A DNA stretch of 64,000 nucleotides from Streptomonospora nanhaiensis. GTDB taxonomy: Bacteria > Actinomycetota > Actinomycetes > Streptosporangiales > Streptosporangiaceae. Below, piece after piece: positions 8,110-16,535 of the stretch. Position 1 is the first letter of the stretch. Every line of letters begins with the position of its first letter. A model generated the notes under the pieces. It did no database searches. It was not told the origin of the DNA and saw only the letters and a program-made list of their open reading frames with translations. Where the stretch lies: contig NZ_JACCFO010000001.1 in NCBI RefSeq assembly GCF_013410565.1, positions 3,844,001 through 3,908,000 of the forward strand. Direction: 5' to 3'. The position numbers and the translations under genes are program-made.

Positions 8110-8265
8110 GGCGTGCCTCCTCGTCGTGCGGTGGTTGGCGTCCGAACGCCTGTCGGCGGACCGACTACCCGGCCCCCTGCCCGGCCAACACGTCGCGTGC
8201 CGCACAGGGGGAGGGCCGGGCGGTGCCCGCGCCCTCCCGCGGAACGCCGATGGGCGCCGAGGGGA

Positions 8266-9462
8266 TCACGGGCTCTGCGCGGGCACCGCCGCCCGCCGCC
8301 CCGTCACGCCGCAGACGGCAAGGGCCAGCGCCATCGAGACCGCCGCGGCCACCGGAAGGAGCCCCGCGCCCGCCGACAGCGCCGCTCCGCCCGCGACACC
8401 CCCCGCGGCCGCGCCCACGTAGACCGACGCGCTGTGCACCGCCATCGCCTGCGTGGCCGCCTCGGTCCCCGTGCGGGAGAGCATCAGGGCCTGGAGGGTC
8501 GGCGGGATCGCCCACGCGGCGGCCGACCAGCCGACCAGGAGCACCGCCGCGAGCGCGACCGGGACCGGGCGCAGCAGCCACAGCCCCGCGAGCGCGGCCA
8601 TCGCGGCGCAGAACAGCGCCCCCGTGGTGAAGAAGGTCGCCGACGCGCCGAAGCGGTCGACCAGGCGGCCGGCCGCCTGCGTCCCCGCCAGTCCGCCGGC
8701 TCCCGCGCAGACCAGCAGGACGGCCAGCAGCCGCGGGCCCACGTCGGCGATCCCGCTCAGCAGCACCGAGATGTAGGTCTGGAACGCCAGGTTCCCCGCC
8801 ACCGCCAGCACGGTCACGGCCAGCACCCCGGCCACCGCGGTGTTCAGCAGCGGCCGGACCAGTGCCGTCCGCGAGGGCGCGGAAGCACCCTCCGCGCTCT
8901 CCCGCGGCAGGGACGGCGCCGCGAGGAGCAGGGCCGCCGCGCCGAGCAGGCCGCCGAACACGAACGTCGCGCGCCAGCCGAAGGCCGCGCCGATCCAGGT
9001 GCCCGCGGGCACGCCGATGAGGATCGCGCCGGTCAGCCCGGTCATCACCGCGGCCAGGTAGCGCCCCTTGCGGTCGGCCGGAGCCGCCGCGCCCGCCACC
9101 GCCAGCGCCGTGGGCAGCACGACGGCCGCCGCCAGCGCGGCCACCACGCGCAGCGCCATCAGCGGCCAGTAGCCGTCCACCGCGAGCACCGCGATGTTGG
9201 CCGCCGTGAACACGGTCAGGGCCCACACCAGCAGCGCGCGGCGGGGCACGCGCGCCAGCGCGACGGCCCACACCGGCGCCGTCAGCGCGTAGATCAGCGA
9301 GTACGCCGTGACCAGCTGCCCGGCGGCGGTCTCCGAGACGTGCGTGCCCTCGGCTATCGCCGCGAGCACGCCGATGATGACGAAGTCGTCGGTCTGCACC
9401 GCGAAGGCGGCGAGTGCGAGTGCGGCCAGCCACAGGGGCGTCCGGTGAGAGGAAGTCGGCAT
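8266..9462 (-). CDS. MFS transporter, DHA1-type drug efflux
   Basis: A 398-residue membrane protein with about 12 hydrophobic segments. TDDFVIIGVLAAIA in TM1 and a VTAYSLIYALTAPVWAVALARVPRR loop (motif-A region) are typical of the AraJ/YdhP-like DHA1 exporters. It is divergent from a TetR gene at 9538, with one strong palindrome between them, so it is probably repressed by that regulator and induced by the exported compound. Substrate unknown. Confidence 0.9.
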   Translation of the reverse strand: MPTSSHRTPLWLAALALAAFAVQTDDFVIIGVLAAIAEGTHVSETAAGQLVTAYSLIYALTAPVWAVALARVPRRALLVWALTVFTAANIAVLAVDGYWPLMALRVVAALAAAVVLPTALAVAGAAAPADRKGRYLAAVMTGLTGAILIGVPAGTWIGAAFGWRATFVFGGLLGAAALLLAAPSLPRESAEGASAPSRTALVRPLLNTAVAGVLAVTVLAVAGNLAFQTYISVLLSGIADVGPRLLAVLLVCAGAGGLAGTQAAGRLVDRFGASATFFTTGALFCAAMAALAGLWLLRPVPVALAAVLLVGWSAAAWAIPPTLQALMLSRTGTEAATQAMAVHSASVYVGAAAGGVAGGAALSAGAGLLPVAAAVSMALALAVCGVTGRRAAVPAQSP

Positions 9463-9465
9463 GCA

Positions 9466-9491
9466 ATTAGGGTAACAGTTGTTTCCCTAAT
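9466..9491. promoter_or_regulatory. TetR operator between MFS pump and regulator
   Basis: The imperfect palindrome has half-sites ATTAGGGTAACAG and TTGTTTCCCTAAT, matching at 11 of 13 positions. It sits 4 bp before the MFS ATG (9462) and 46 bp before the TetR ATG (9538). Position and symmetry fit a TetR-family operator controlling both genes. Confidence 0.65.
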
Positions 9492-9537
9492 GGATGTGTC
9501 ACAGTGTCCTCGGCGGGAAACGGGGAGGTGCTGCGAC

Positions 9538-10122
9538 ATGGCCAGGACCGCCGACCCTCAGCGGCGCCGCGCGGTGGTCGACGCGGTCATCGAGCAGCTC
9601 GCGCGCACCGGCATCGCCGACTTCACCCTCCGCGGGCTCGCCGAGGGCCTGGGGCAGAGCACCCGCGTGCTCACCCACCACTTCGCGGACAAGAACGCCC
9701 TGCTCACGGCCGTCCTGGAGCGGCTGGACGAACGCCAGCACACCGCGCTGCGCGCCACCCCCGGATGGGACGACCCGGCGGTCCCCGTCGGCTCGATCGT
9801 CGAGGACGCCTGGCGGCGCAACCTCGGCCCCGACGAGGTGGCCATGACCCGCCTCATCCGTGAGATCGAGGGCCTGGCCGCCGCCGGGCGCCTCCCCCTG
9901 CCGGTTCCCGGCTTCGTGCGCGGCCGCGCCGAGTTCGTCGGCACCTGCCTGGTCCGGCGCGGCATGTCCGAGGCGGCGGCCCGCACCACGGCGACCCTGC
10001 TCAACGCGGCCTACGCCGGCCTGGAGGGCGACTACCTGGCCACCGGCGACCGCGACCGGGTCGAGGCCGCGCTGAAGGACCTGTGCGCGTGGGTCGACGC
10101 CCGGGTGGCGGCGGCGCGCTGA
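9538..10122 (+). CDS. TetR-family repressor
   Basis: A 194-residue regulator. The helix-turn-helix lies in GIADFTLRGLAEGLGQSTRVLTHHFADKNALL (about 22-53); the rest is a helical ligand-binding domain. ATG at 9538 (MARTADPQRR) follows GGGGAGG. Divergent from the MFS pump, with a palindrome between, so it most likely represses the pump and itself. The ligand cannot be read from the sequence. Confidence 0.9.
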   Translation: MARTADPQRRRAVVDAVIEQLARTGIADFTLRGLAEGLGQSTRVLTHHFADKNALLTAVLERLDERQHTALRATPGWDDPAVPVGSIVEDAWRRNLGPDEVAMTRLIREIEGLAAAGRLPLPVPGFVRGRAEFVGTCLVRRGMSEAAARTTATLLNAAYAGLEGDYLATGDRDRVEAALKDLCAWVDARVAAAR

Positions 10123-10606
10123 GCGGCGGGTCCGCGCCCGCGCCGGCCGCTCCGGTGCCGGGGGCGGCGGCCCGCGACCGGGTGCGCCCCGTCCGCGCGG
10201 CACCGTCGTGCCACGTCGACTGGTCGGCATGGCGGTACGGCGGCACGCCGACATGTCGATTCCGGGCGCGACACCGCGGCCACCTGGGGAGCCCTGTATC
10301 CGGTTCCCGGCCGAAACCCCGTTGACCTGCGGTCCGGCGCGTTGCTTGCCCTCGGGACGACTTCGCAGTACCTCTCGTTGCGGGTCCGCGGCCCGGGGGC
10401 CACCGGTCGGCAGGGGGGTGCCGATCGCGTCGTCCACAGGGGTGTGGACTTCTTGACGCTTCCATGACCGCCTATTTACCGTTAAGTCACCGAATGGATT
10501 GGCGTGACCACGGAGAGAGGTGATCGCCCGTCGGGGCAATCGCGCCGGGGGTGGGGCCGCCGGGCTTTCGCAGCGCCGCAGCAGGCGCATCACAAGGAGG
10601 TTGACG
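10123..10606. other. Intergenic region upstream of the GH3 gene
   Basis: No gene of 484 bases. TTGACG at 10453-10458 with TTACCG 17 bp further on is a possible promoter for the GH3 gene. A CGACATGTCG palindrome is at 10249-10258. No CelR/CebR-type operator is visible here, although the gene downstream is a secreted glycosidase. Ribosome site AAGGAGG at 10594-10600. Confidence 0.4.
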
Positions 10607-12478
10607 ATGGCAGGTCCCCATACCCGATCCGTGAGACCCCGCAGGCCCGGGCCGCTCGCCGCGGCGTGCACGCTGGCGGCCGCGGCCCTCGCGCTGCCCC
10701 TCATGACGGCGGCCGCTCCCACGGCCTCGGCCGCGCCGCGCTGCACCTCCACCGAGGACTGCCTGGCGCAGATGACCCTCGCCGAGAAGGCCGGGCAGAT
10801 GACCCAGGTCGACCACGCCCACGTCATGGACAACAAGGACGACCTCGCCGAATACGGCATCGGGTCGCTCCTGTCGGGCGGCGGCAGCGGCCCCGGCGGG
10901 CGGGCCGGCGGCACCGCCGAGGAGTGGGCCGACATGTACGACGACTACCAGCGGCACGCCCTGCGCAGTCGGCTCGGCATCCCGCTGATCTACGGCATCG
11001 ACGCCGTCCACGGCCACAACAGCGTCGAGGGCGCCACGGTCTTCCCGCACAACATCGGCCTGGGCGCCACCCGCGACTCCCGGCTCGTCGAGCGGGTCCA
11101 GGACATCACCCGGCGCGAGGTGCTGGGCACCGGCATCGACTGGACCTTCGCCCCGGCCGTCAGCGTGCCGCGCGACGACCGCTGGGGCCGCACCTACGAG
11201 GGCTTCGGCGAGGTCCCCTCGATCGTCAAGCCGCTGGCCGCCGCCTCGGTGCGCGGCCTCCAGGGCGACCGGCTCGGCCCCAACGGCGTCGCCGCCACCG
11301 CCAAGCACTACGTCGCCGACGGCGGCACCACCTGGGGCACCGGCGACAACGGCTACCGGATCGACCAGGGCGACTCCCGGCTCAGCGAGGCCGAACTCCG
11401 CGAGATCCACCTGCCGCCCTACCGCAGCGCCGTCAAGGCCGGGGTCGCCTCGGTCATGGTGTCCTACAGCAGCTGGAACGGCCTGAAGATGCACGAGCAC
11501 GACTACCTGATCAACGACGTGCTCAAGGGCGAACTCGGCTTCCAGGGCGTGGTGATCTCCGACTACGCCGGGGTCCGCCAGGTCGAGGGCGACACCTACG
11601 CCGAGCAGCTGCGCAAGTCCATCAACGCCGGCGTCGACATGATCATGGTGCCCGACGACTACCGGCTGAACATCGAGACCATCGTCAGCGAGGTCGAGGC
11701 CGGGCGCATCAGCGAGGCCCGCGTCGACGACGCCGTCCGCCGCATCCTCGACCTCAAGTTCCAGCAGGACCTGTTCGCGCGGCCGTTCACCGACCGCTCC
11801 CACACCGACGACGTCGGCTCCGACCGCCACCGCGCCGTGGCGCGCGAGGCGGTCGCCCGGTCGCAGGTGCTGCTGAAGAACGACGGCGTGCTTCCGCTGT
11901 CGGCCGGCTCCGGCGCCGACATCGTCGTGGGCGGCCGCACCGCCGACGACCTCGGCAACCAGCTCGGCGGCTGGTCCATCTCCTGGCAGGGCCAGAGCGG
12001 CGACATCACCGAGGGCACCACCTTCTGGGAGGCGATCCAGGCCGAGACCGCCGGCACCGCCACCGACCTGGAGTACGTCGGCACCGACACCGGCGGCGAC
12101 TACTCCGGCGACATCGGCATCTGGGTGGGCGGCGAGACCCCCTACGCCGAGGGCCGCGGCGACAGCGCCACGCTCGCGCTCAGCGACCAGGACAAGCGCA
12201 ACCTCCGCGAGATCTGCGCGCGCACCGAGGTCTGCGTGGCGCTGCTGGTGTCGGGGCGGCCGCTGGTCGTCAGCGACGAGCTGCGCACCGCCGACGCGTT
12301 CGTCGCCTCATGGCTGCCGGGCACCGAGGGCGCGGGCATGACCGACGTCCTCTTCGGGCGCCGCGAGTTCACCGGCCGGCTGCCCGTCACCTGGCCGGCC
12401 TCGGTCGACCAGGAGCCGATCAACAAGGGCGACGGCCAGCAGCCGCTGTTCCCGGTGGGCCACGGCCTCACCTCGTAG
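10607..12478 (+). CDS. Secreted GH3 beta-glucosidase-type glycoside hydrolase
   Basis: A 623-residue secreted enzyme. A signal peptide (RPRRPGPLAAACTLAAAALALPLM, cleavage near ASA-APRC at about 42-43) is followed by the GH3 barrel: GIDAVHGHN, GIDWTFAPAVSV, RTYEGFGE, AKHYVADGG, VMVSYSSWNG and the nucleophile loop VVISDYAGV with Asp319. Next comes the GH3 C-terminal domain (SQVLLKNDGVLPL and the C-terminal LPVTWP and FPVGHGL). It matches exo-beta-glucosidases of the ExoP/barley-type group, cutting terminal glucose from beta-glucans or cello-oligosaccharides. ATG at 10607 has AAGGAGG 6 nt upstream. With the mannanase 2 kb away it suggests plant-polysaccharide use. Confidence 0.92.
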   Translation: MAGPHTRSVRPRRPGPLAAACTLAAAALALPLMTAAAPTASAAPRCTSTEDCLAQMTLAEKAGQMTQVDHAHVMDNKDDLAEYGIGSLLSGGGSGPGGRAGGTAEEWADMYDDYQRHALRSRLGIPLIYGIDAVHGHNSVEGATVFPHNIGLGATRDSRLVERVQDITRREVLGTGIDWTFAPAVSVPRDDRWGRTYEGFGEVPSIVKPLAAASVRGLQGDRLGPNGVAATAKHYVADGGTTWGTGDNGYRIDQGDSRLSEAELREIHLPPYRSAVKAGVASVMVSYSSWNGLKMHEHDYLINDVLKGELGFQGVVISDYAGVRQVEGDTYAEQLRKSINAGVDMIMVPDDYRLNIETIVSEVEAGRISEARVDDAVRRILDLKFQQDLFARPFTDRSHTDDVGSDRHRAVAREAVARSQVLLKNDGVLPLSAGSGADIVVGGRTADDLGNQLGGWSISWQGQSGDITEGTTFWEAIQAETAGTATDLEYVGTDTGGDYSGDIGIWVGGETPYAEGRGDSATLALSDQDKRNLREICARTEVCVALLVSGRPLVVSDELRTADAFVASWLPGTEGAGMTDVLFGRREFTGRLPVTWPASVDQEPINKGDGQQPLFPVGHGLTS

Positions 12479-12499
12479 TCCGTTCGGCGGTCCGCCCGC

Positions 12500-12537
12500 G
12501 CGGCGGCCGCCCCGGGAGAGACCGGTGCGGCCGCCGC
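12500..12537 (+). terminator. GC-rich hairpin after the GH3 gene
   Basis: An 11-bp perfect stem (GCGGCGGCCGC with GCGGCCGCCGC) and a 16-nt loop, 22 nt after the GH3 stop, with no T-run. Actinobacterial terminators often look like this. Confidence 0.5.
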
Positions 12538-12545
12538 CGACCACG

Positions 12546-12589
12546 TAATGCGAAGGATGTTGCATTAGCGGCGGCGCGTGTGCCATACT
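12546..12589 (+). promoter_or_regulatory. Promoter of the ABC-F transcript with an overlapping dyad
   Basis: TTGCAT (12561-12566) and CATACT (12584-12589) are 17 bp apart, a good vegetative promoter. The dyad TAATGC (12546-12551) / GCATTA (12562-12567) overlaps the -35 and may be an operator. The transcript would begin near 12596 and carry the leader reading frame below. Confidence 0.55.
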
Positions 12590-12653
12590 GAGCGTGCGGC
12601 ACCGCGCCGTCGGCGGCTGGCACCCGCCGTCAACCGACAAGGAGGACCCCACG

Positions 12654-12773
12654 TTGCGCCTGTTCAACGGGACCGCGCTGGTCGAGACCCGTTCGTTCAT
12701 CCGGCACAACACTCCAGGGGCCCCTTTTGTCACACTCCATCGTCTGCACCGACCTCTCCTTCGACTGGGCTGA
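12654..12773 (+). CDS. Possible leader peptide of the ABC-F gene
   Basis: A 39-codon reading frame beginning TTG has a far stronger ribosome site (AAGGAGG at 12639-12645, 8 nt spacing) than the ABC-F gene itself. It starts MRLFNGTALVETRSF and ends at a TGA 47 nt inside the ABC-F gene, in another frame. This arrangement is what is seen for ribosome-mediated attenuation of antibiotic-resistance ABC-F genes: a drug-stalled ribosome on the leader changes access to the downstream start. No experiment is known to me; the call rests on ribosome site, position and overlap. Confidence 0.45.
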   Translation: MRLFNGTALVETRSFIRHNTPGAPFVTLHRLHRPLLRLG

Positions 12774-14340
12774 CGGCACCGCCGTCTTCAGCGGCCTCAA
12801 CGCCGCCTTCGACCGCGGCCGCACCGGCCTGATCGGCCGCAACGGGTCCGGCAAGTCCACGCTGCTCAAGCTCATCACCGGGCGGCTCGCGCCTGACTCC
12901 GGCACCATCACCACCGTCGGCGACGTCGGCTACCTCGACCAGCGGCTCACCCTCGACACCGGCCAGAGCGTCGCCGACCTGCTCGGCATCGCCCGCACCC
13001 GCGCCGCCCTGCGCGCCATCGAGGCCGGCGACGCCTCCGAGGCCAACTTCACCGCCGTGGGCGACGACTGGGACATCGAGGAGCGCGCGATCGCCGAGCT
13101 GGCGCGGTTCGGCATCTCCCTCGGCCCGTCCGGCACCGGCGACCCGCTCGACCGCACCGTGGGCACCCTCTCCGGCGGCGAGGCGGTGCTCACCGGACTC
13201 GCCGGCCTGCTCCTGCGCCGGCCCGCCATCACCCTGCTCGACGAGCCCACCAACAACCTCGACCGCCGCGCGCGCGGCCTGCTCTATGAGGCCGTCGACT
13301 CCTGGCGCGGGGTGCTGGTGGTCGTCAGCCACGACCGCGAACTGCTCGACCGCGTCGACCAGATCGCCGAACTCCGCGACGGCCGGCTGCGCACGTGGGG
13401 CGGCAACTACACCGCCTACACCGAACAGCTCGCCGCCGAGCAGGAGGCCGCCCAGCGCATGGTCCGCGCGGCCGAGGCCGAGGTCCGCCGCGAGAAGCGC
13501 CAGCTCGTCGAGGCCCGCACCAAGCTCGACCGCCGGCTCCGCTACGGCAACAAGATGTATGAGTCCAAACGCGAGCCCAAGATCGTCATGAACGCCCGCA
13601 AGCGCGAGGCCCAGGTGTCGGCGGGCAAGCACCGCATCATGCAGACCGAGAAGGTGGAGGAGGCCGAACAGGCGCTGGCGGAGTCCGAGGCCGCCGTCCG
13701 CGACGACGACCGCATCCGCATCGCGCTGCCCGACACCGACGTCCCCGCCGGACGCGACGTCCTCCAGCTCGCCACCCCGCAGGGCGCGCTCTACGTGCGC
13801 GGCCCCGAGCGGATCGCCCTCGTCGGCGACAACGGCAGCGGCAAGACCACGCTGCTGCGGGCGATCACCGGCGGCGCCGACCACCCCGTGGTCCGGGTCG
13901 TCCGCGCCACCGACCGCATCGGCTACCTCCCGCAGCGCCTGGACATCCTCGACGACCGGCTCAGCGTCATGGACAACGTCCGCGCCGCCGCGCCTTCGGC
14001 CACCCCGCACGAGGTCCGGGCCAACCTGGCCCGCTTCCTCATCCGGGGCGACCGCGTCGACCAGACCGCCGGGGAGCTCTCGGGCGGCGAGCGGTTCCGC
14101 GTCTCCCTGGCGTGCCTGCTGCTGGCCGACCCCCCGCCCCAGCTGCTGGTCCTGGACGAGCCCACCAACAACCTCGACCTCGACAGCGTCCGCCAGCTCA
14201 CCGAGGCGCTGGCCGCCTACCGGGGCGCGCTGCTGGTGGCCGGGCACGACACCGCGTTCCTCGCCGACATCGGCGTCACGCGCTGGTGGCGGGTCGAACG
14301 CGGCAGGGCGCCGGTCGACACCGACCCCCTCCAGGACTGA
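12727..14340 (+). CDS. ABC-F ribosome-protection ATPase
   Basis: A 537-residue protein with two ATPase domains and no membrane segments. First domain: Walker A GRNGSGKST at about 38-46, signature LSGGEAVL, Walker B ITLLDEPTNNLD. Then a charged helical linker (residues about 235-320, rich in Lys, Arg and Glu) and a second domain with GDNGSGKTT, LSGGERFR and LLVLDEPTNNLDLDS. Members bind the ribosomal E site; those linked to resistance push macrolides, lincosamides or pleuromutilins off the ribosome. TTG at 12727 is the only start in reach of AGGGGCC. A possible leader peptide overlaps the start. Drug specificity cannot be told by eye. Confidence 0.9.
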   Translation: MSHSIVCTDLSFDWADGTAVFSGLNAAFDRGRTGLIGRNGSGKSTLLKLITGRLAPDSGTITTVGDVGYLDQRLTLDTGQSVADLLGIARTRAALRAIEAGDASEANFTAVGDDWDIEERAIAELARFGISLGPSGTGDPLDRTVGTLSGGEAVLTGLAGLLLRRPAITLLDEPTNNLDRRARGLLYEAVDSWRGVLVVVSHDRELLDRVDQIAELRDGRLRTWGGNYTAYTEQLAAEQEAAQRMVRAAEAEVRREKRQLVEARTKLDRRLRYGNKMYESKREPKIVMNARKREAQVSAGKHRIMQTEKVEEAEQALAESEAAVRDDDRIRIALPDTDVPAGRDVLQLATPQGALYVRGPERIALVGDNGSGKTTLLRAITGGADHPVVRVVRATDRIGYLPQRLDILDDRLSVMDNVRAAAPSATPHEVRANLARFLIRGDRVDQTAGELSGGERFRVSLACLLLADPPPQLLVLDEPTNNLDLDSVRQLTEALAAYRGALLVAGHDTAFLADIGVTRWWRVERGRAPVDTDPLQD

Positions 14341-14349
14341 TCCGCACGC

Positions 14350-14380
14350 TCCCGCGCCGCCGCCCGGCGGCGGCGCGGGA
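14350..14380 (+). terminator. Terminator after the ABC-F gene
   Basis: Perfect inverted repeat TCCCGCGCCGCCGCC / GGCGGCGGCGCGGGA separated by one base, starting 10 nt after the stop; in RNA the innermost pairs must open to form the loop. No T-run. Confidence 0.6.
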
Positions 14381-14439
14381 CCTCCCCGCCACCCGGCGGC
14401 GCGGCGGCCCGCGCGCCGGGCTGTTTCTTACTTCAGCAG

Positions 14440-14469
14440 TTGAGTGAACAAAGTCACGTCGCTTATAGT
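14440..14469 (+). promoter_or_regulatory. Promoter of the mannanase gene
   Basis: TTGAGT (14440-14445), an 18-bp spacer and TATAGT (14464-14469). It lies in a locally AT-richer stretch about 100 nt before the ATG. No CelR/CebR palindrome overlaps it. Confidence 0.5.
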
Positions 14470-14568
14470 TGCGATGGCGCTTCAGGGGGAAGCCGTCCGG
14501 CCGGCCGGTACGTCCGTTCACGTTCCGGGTCCACGACCCGTGACGACATCCACCTTGAGGAAACACCC

Positions 14569-15921
14569 ATGCGTACACGCCTCGCCATCACCGCCTCGGC
14601 GGTGGCCGCCCTCTTACTCTCCCTCCTCTTCGTCGTCCAGCCGGCCCACGCCGAGACCGGCTTCGAGATCCGCGACGGCCGCCTGGTGGACGCCAACGGC
14701 AACGACTTCGTCTTCCGCGGGGTCAACCACCCCCACGCCTGGTACACCGGCGAGACCGAGTCTTTCGCCGAGATCGCCGACCTCGGGGCCAACTCCGTGC
14801 GCGTGGTCCTGAGCAGCGGACACCGCTGGACCCGCACCGAGGCCGCCGACCTCGCCAACGTCATCGCCGAGTGCAAGGCCAACAAGCTGATCTGCGTGCT
14901 GGAGGTCCACGACACCACCGGCTACGGCGAGGAAGGCGCCGCGGCCAGCCTGGACCAGGCGGTGGACTACTGGATCGACATGCAGGACGTCCTGGCCGGC
15001 CAGGAGCCCTACGTGCTGCTCAACATCGGCAACGAGCCGTGGGGCAACACCAACTACCAGCAGTGGACCGGCGCCACCACCCAGGCGATCGACCGGCTCC
15101 GCGACGCCGGGTTCGACCACACCATCGTGGTGGACGCCCCCAACTGGGGCCAGGACTGGTCGTTCACCATGCGCGACAACGCCCGGCAGATCTTCCAGAG
15201 CGACCCGGCCGCCAACCTCATCTTCGACGTGCACATGTACGGCGTCTACGACACCGCCGCCGAGATCCAGAGCTACCTGAACTTCTACGTCGACGCCGGG
15301 CTGCCGATCATGGTCGGCGAGTTCGGCCACAACCACAGCGACGGCAACCCCGACGAGGACGCCATCCTCGCCACCGCCGAGGACCTGGGGATCGGCTACC
15401 TGGGGTGGTCCTACAGCGGCAACGGCGGCGGGGTGGAGTACCTCGACCTGGTGGAGGACTTCAACCCCGACACCCTGACCTCGTGGGGGCAGCGGCTGTT
15501 CAACGGCCCCAACGGGATCGTCGAGACCGCCGAGACCGCCAGCGTCTACGACGGCTCGGACCCGGACCCCTCGCCCTCCCCCACGCCCTCGCCCGACCCC
15601 AGCCCCACGCCCGACCCCGAGGCCGGCTGCACCGCCGCCTACGAGGTCGTCAACCAGTGGGGCGGCGGCTTCCAGGGCGAGGTCGAGGTCACGGCCGACG
15701 AGGACATCGACGGCTGGCAGGTCACCTGGACCTTCACCAACGGCCAGCGCATCACCCAGGCGTGGAACGCCGACGTCACCTCCAGCGGCAGCGCCGTCAC
15801 CGCGGTGAACAAGAGCTACAACGGCGACCTCTCCGCGGGGCAGAGCACGTCGTTCGGGTTCACCGGCTCCCACAGCGGCACCAACTCCGCGCCGGTGCCC
15901 ACCTGCACCCCGCGCGGCTGA
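14569..15921 (+). CDS. Secreted GH5 endo-beta-1,4-mannanase with CBM2
   Basis: A 450-residue secreted modular enzyme. Signal peptide 1-28 (cleavage after PAHA); catalytic GH5 domain about 29-320 with GVNHPHAWY, NSVRVVLS, LEVHDTTGYGE, the acid/base Glu156 in NIGNEPWGN and the nucleophile Glu251 in MVGEFGHN. The VLEVHDTTGYG block and the general layout are those of subfamily GH5_8 beta-mannanases such as the Thermobifida enzyme. A Pro/Ser/Asp linker (about 331-350) joins a family 2 carbohydrate-binding module (352-449) with exposed Trp residues and a terminal Cys pair. It cuts mannan backbones outside the cell while held on cellulose or mannan. A cellulase of GH5 is the less likely alternative. 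Confidence 0.93.
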   Translation: MRTRLAITASAVAALLLSLLFVVQPAHAETGFEIRDGRLVDANGNDFVFRGVNHPHAWYTGETESFAEIADLGANSVRVVLSSGHRWTRTEAADLANVIAECKANKLICVLEVHDTTGYGEEGAAASLDQAVDYWIDMQDVLAGQEPYVLLNIGNEPWGNTNYQQWTGATTQAIDRLRDAGFDHTIVVDAPNWGQDWSFTMRDNARQIFQSDPAANLIFDVHMYGVYDTAAEIQSYLNFYVDAGLPIMVGEFGHNHSDGNPDEDAILATAEDLGIGYLGWSYSGNGGGVEYLDLVEDFNPDTLTSWGQRLFNGPNGIVETAETASVYDGSDPDPSPSPTPSPDPSPTPDPEAGCTAAYEVVNQWGGGFQGEVEVTADEDIDGWQVTWTFTNGQRITQAWNADVTSSGSAVTAVNKSYNGDLSAGQSTSFGFTGSHSGTNSAPVPTCTPRG

Positions 15922-15958
15922 CGCCCCCCACCGCGTCCGCCGCACCCGGCGGAGCCGA

Positions 15959-15994
15959 CCGCGCGCGTATGGGAGCGCTCCCATACGCGCGCGG
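15959..15994. promoter_or_regulatory. 36-bp perfect palindrome with CelR/CebR operator core
   Basis: All 36 bases are perfectly self-complementary around 15976/15977. The core at 15970-15983 is TGGGAGCGCTCCCA, the published binding site of the LacI-family repressors CelR (Thermobifida) and CebR (Streptomyces). It lies 38 bp behind the mannanase gene and 88 bp before the next GTG, not before a glycosidase. With no central loop it is a better DNA site than an RNA hairpin, but it could also stop transcription. Confidence 0.75.
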
Positions 15995-16082
15995 CGGCCC
16001 GCCGGGCCCCATCCCGCCCGCGTGGGCGCCGCGCCGCCGTGGCAGTCTGGAACCCCCCACCCACCACGGAGGAGACGCGAAC

Positions 16083-16535
16083 GTGACCGCAGCACCGCCG
16101 CCCCGCGCGCCCCGGCAGCGCAAGCAGGACACCCTCGACCGGCTCGCCGCCGACGTGGACCTGTGGGTGGCCACCGCCGGAGGGGGCCTGCCCTACCTGG
16201 TGCCGCTGTCCTTCCTCTGGGACGGCGAGACCCTGCTGCTGGCCACGCCGATCACCAGCCCGACCGGCCGCAACCTGGCGGCCTCCGGGCGGGTGCGGCT
16301 CGGGATCGGCCCCACCCGCGACGTGGTCCTGGTCGACGGCACGGTCGAGGTGGTCGCGGCCGCCGAGCTGCCCGACACGACGCTCGACGCCTTCGCCGCC
16401 AAGACCGGATTCGACCCGCGGGGGCTCGCGGACTACCGCTACTTCCGGGTCCGCCCGAGCCGCGTCCAGGCCTGGCGCGAGGTCAACGAGCTGGCCGAAC
16501 GCGACCTGATGCGCGACGGCCGCTGGCTCGTCTGA
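16083..16535 (+). CDS. Pyridoxamine-5'-phosphate-oxidase-like flavin/F420-binding protein
   Basis: A 150-residue split-barrel protein. LDRLAADVDLWVATAGGGLPYLVPLSFLWDGETLLLAT, SPTGRNLAASGRVRLGIG and a late YRYFRVRPSRVQAWRE strand are typical of the PNPOx-like family; in actinomycetes many bind F420 or FMN and reduce small molecules or heme products. The GTG at 16083 follows GGAGGAG. Its only upstream space holds the CelR/CebR-like palindrome, so sugar-dependent control is possible but unproven. Confidence 0.82.
   Translation: MTAAPPPRAPRQRKQDTLDRLAADVDLWVATAGGGLPYLVPLSFLWDGETLLLATPITSPTGRNLAASGRVRLGIGPTRDVVLVDGTVEVVAAAELPDTTLDAFAAKTGFDPRGLADYRYFRVRPSRVQAWREVNELAERDLMRDGRWLV

Noticed and set aside
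6580-10122. A plus-strand open frame of about 1180 codons
   Set aside because: Only its last 194 codons (TetR) look like protein. The rest lies opposite the DinB-like, MDR and MFS genes and is Arg/Pro/Gly-rich high-GC shadow.
15541-15620. Pro/Ser/Asp repeat in the mannanase as a possible CRISPR-like or mobile repeat
   Set aside because: It is the coded Pro-rich linker between catalytic domain and CBM2, a normal feature. No CRISPR array or insertion sequence was found anywhere in the window.
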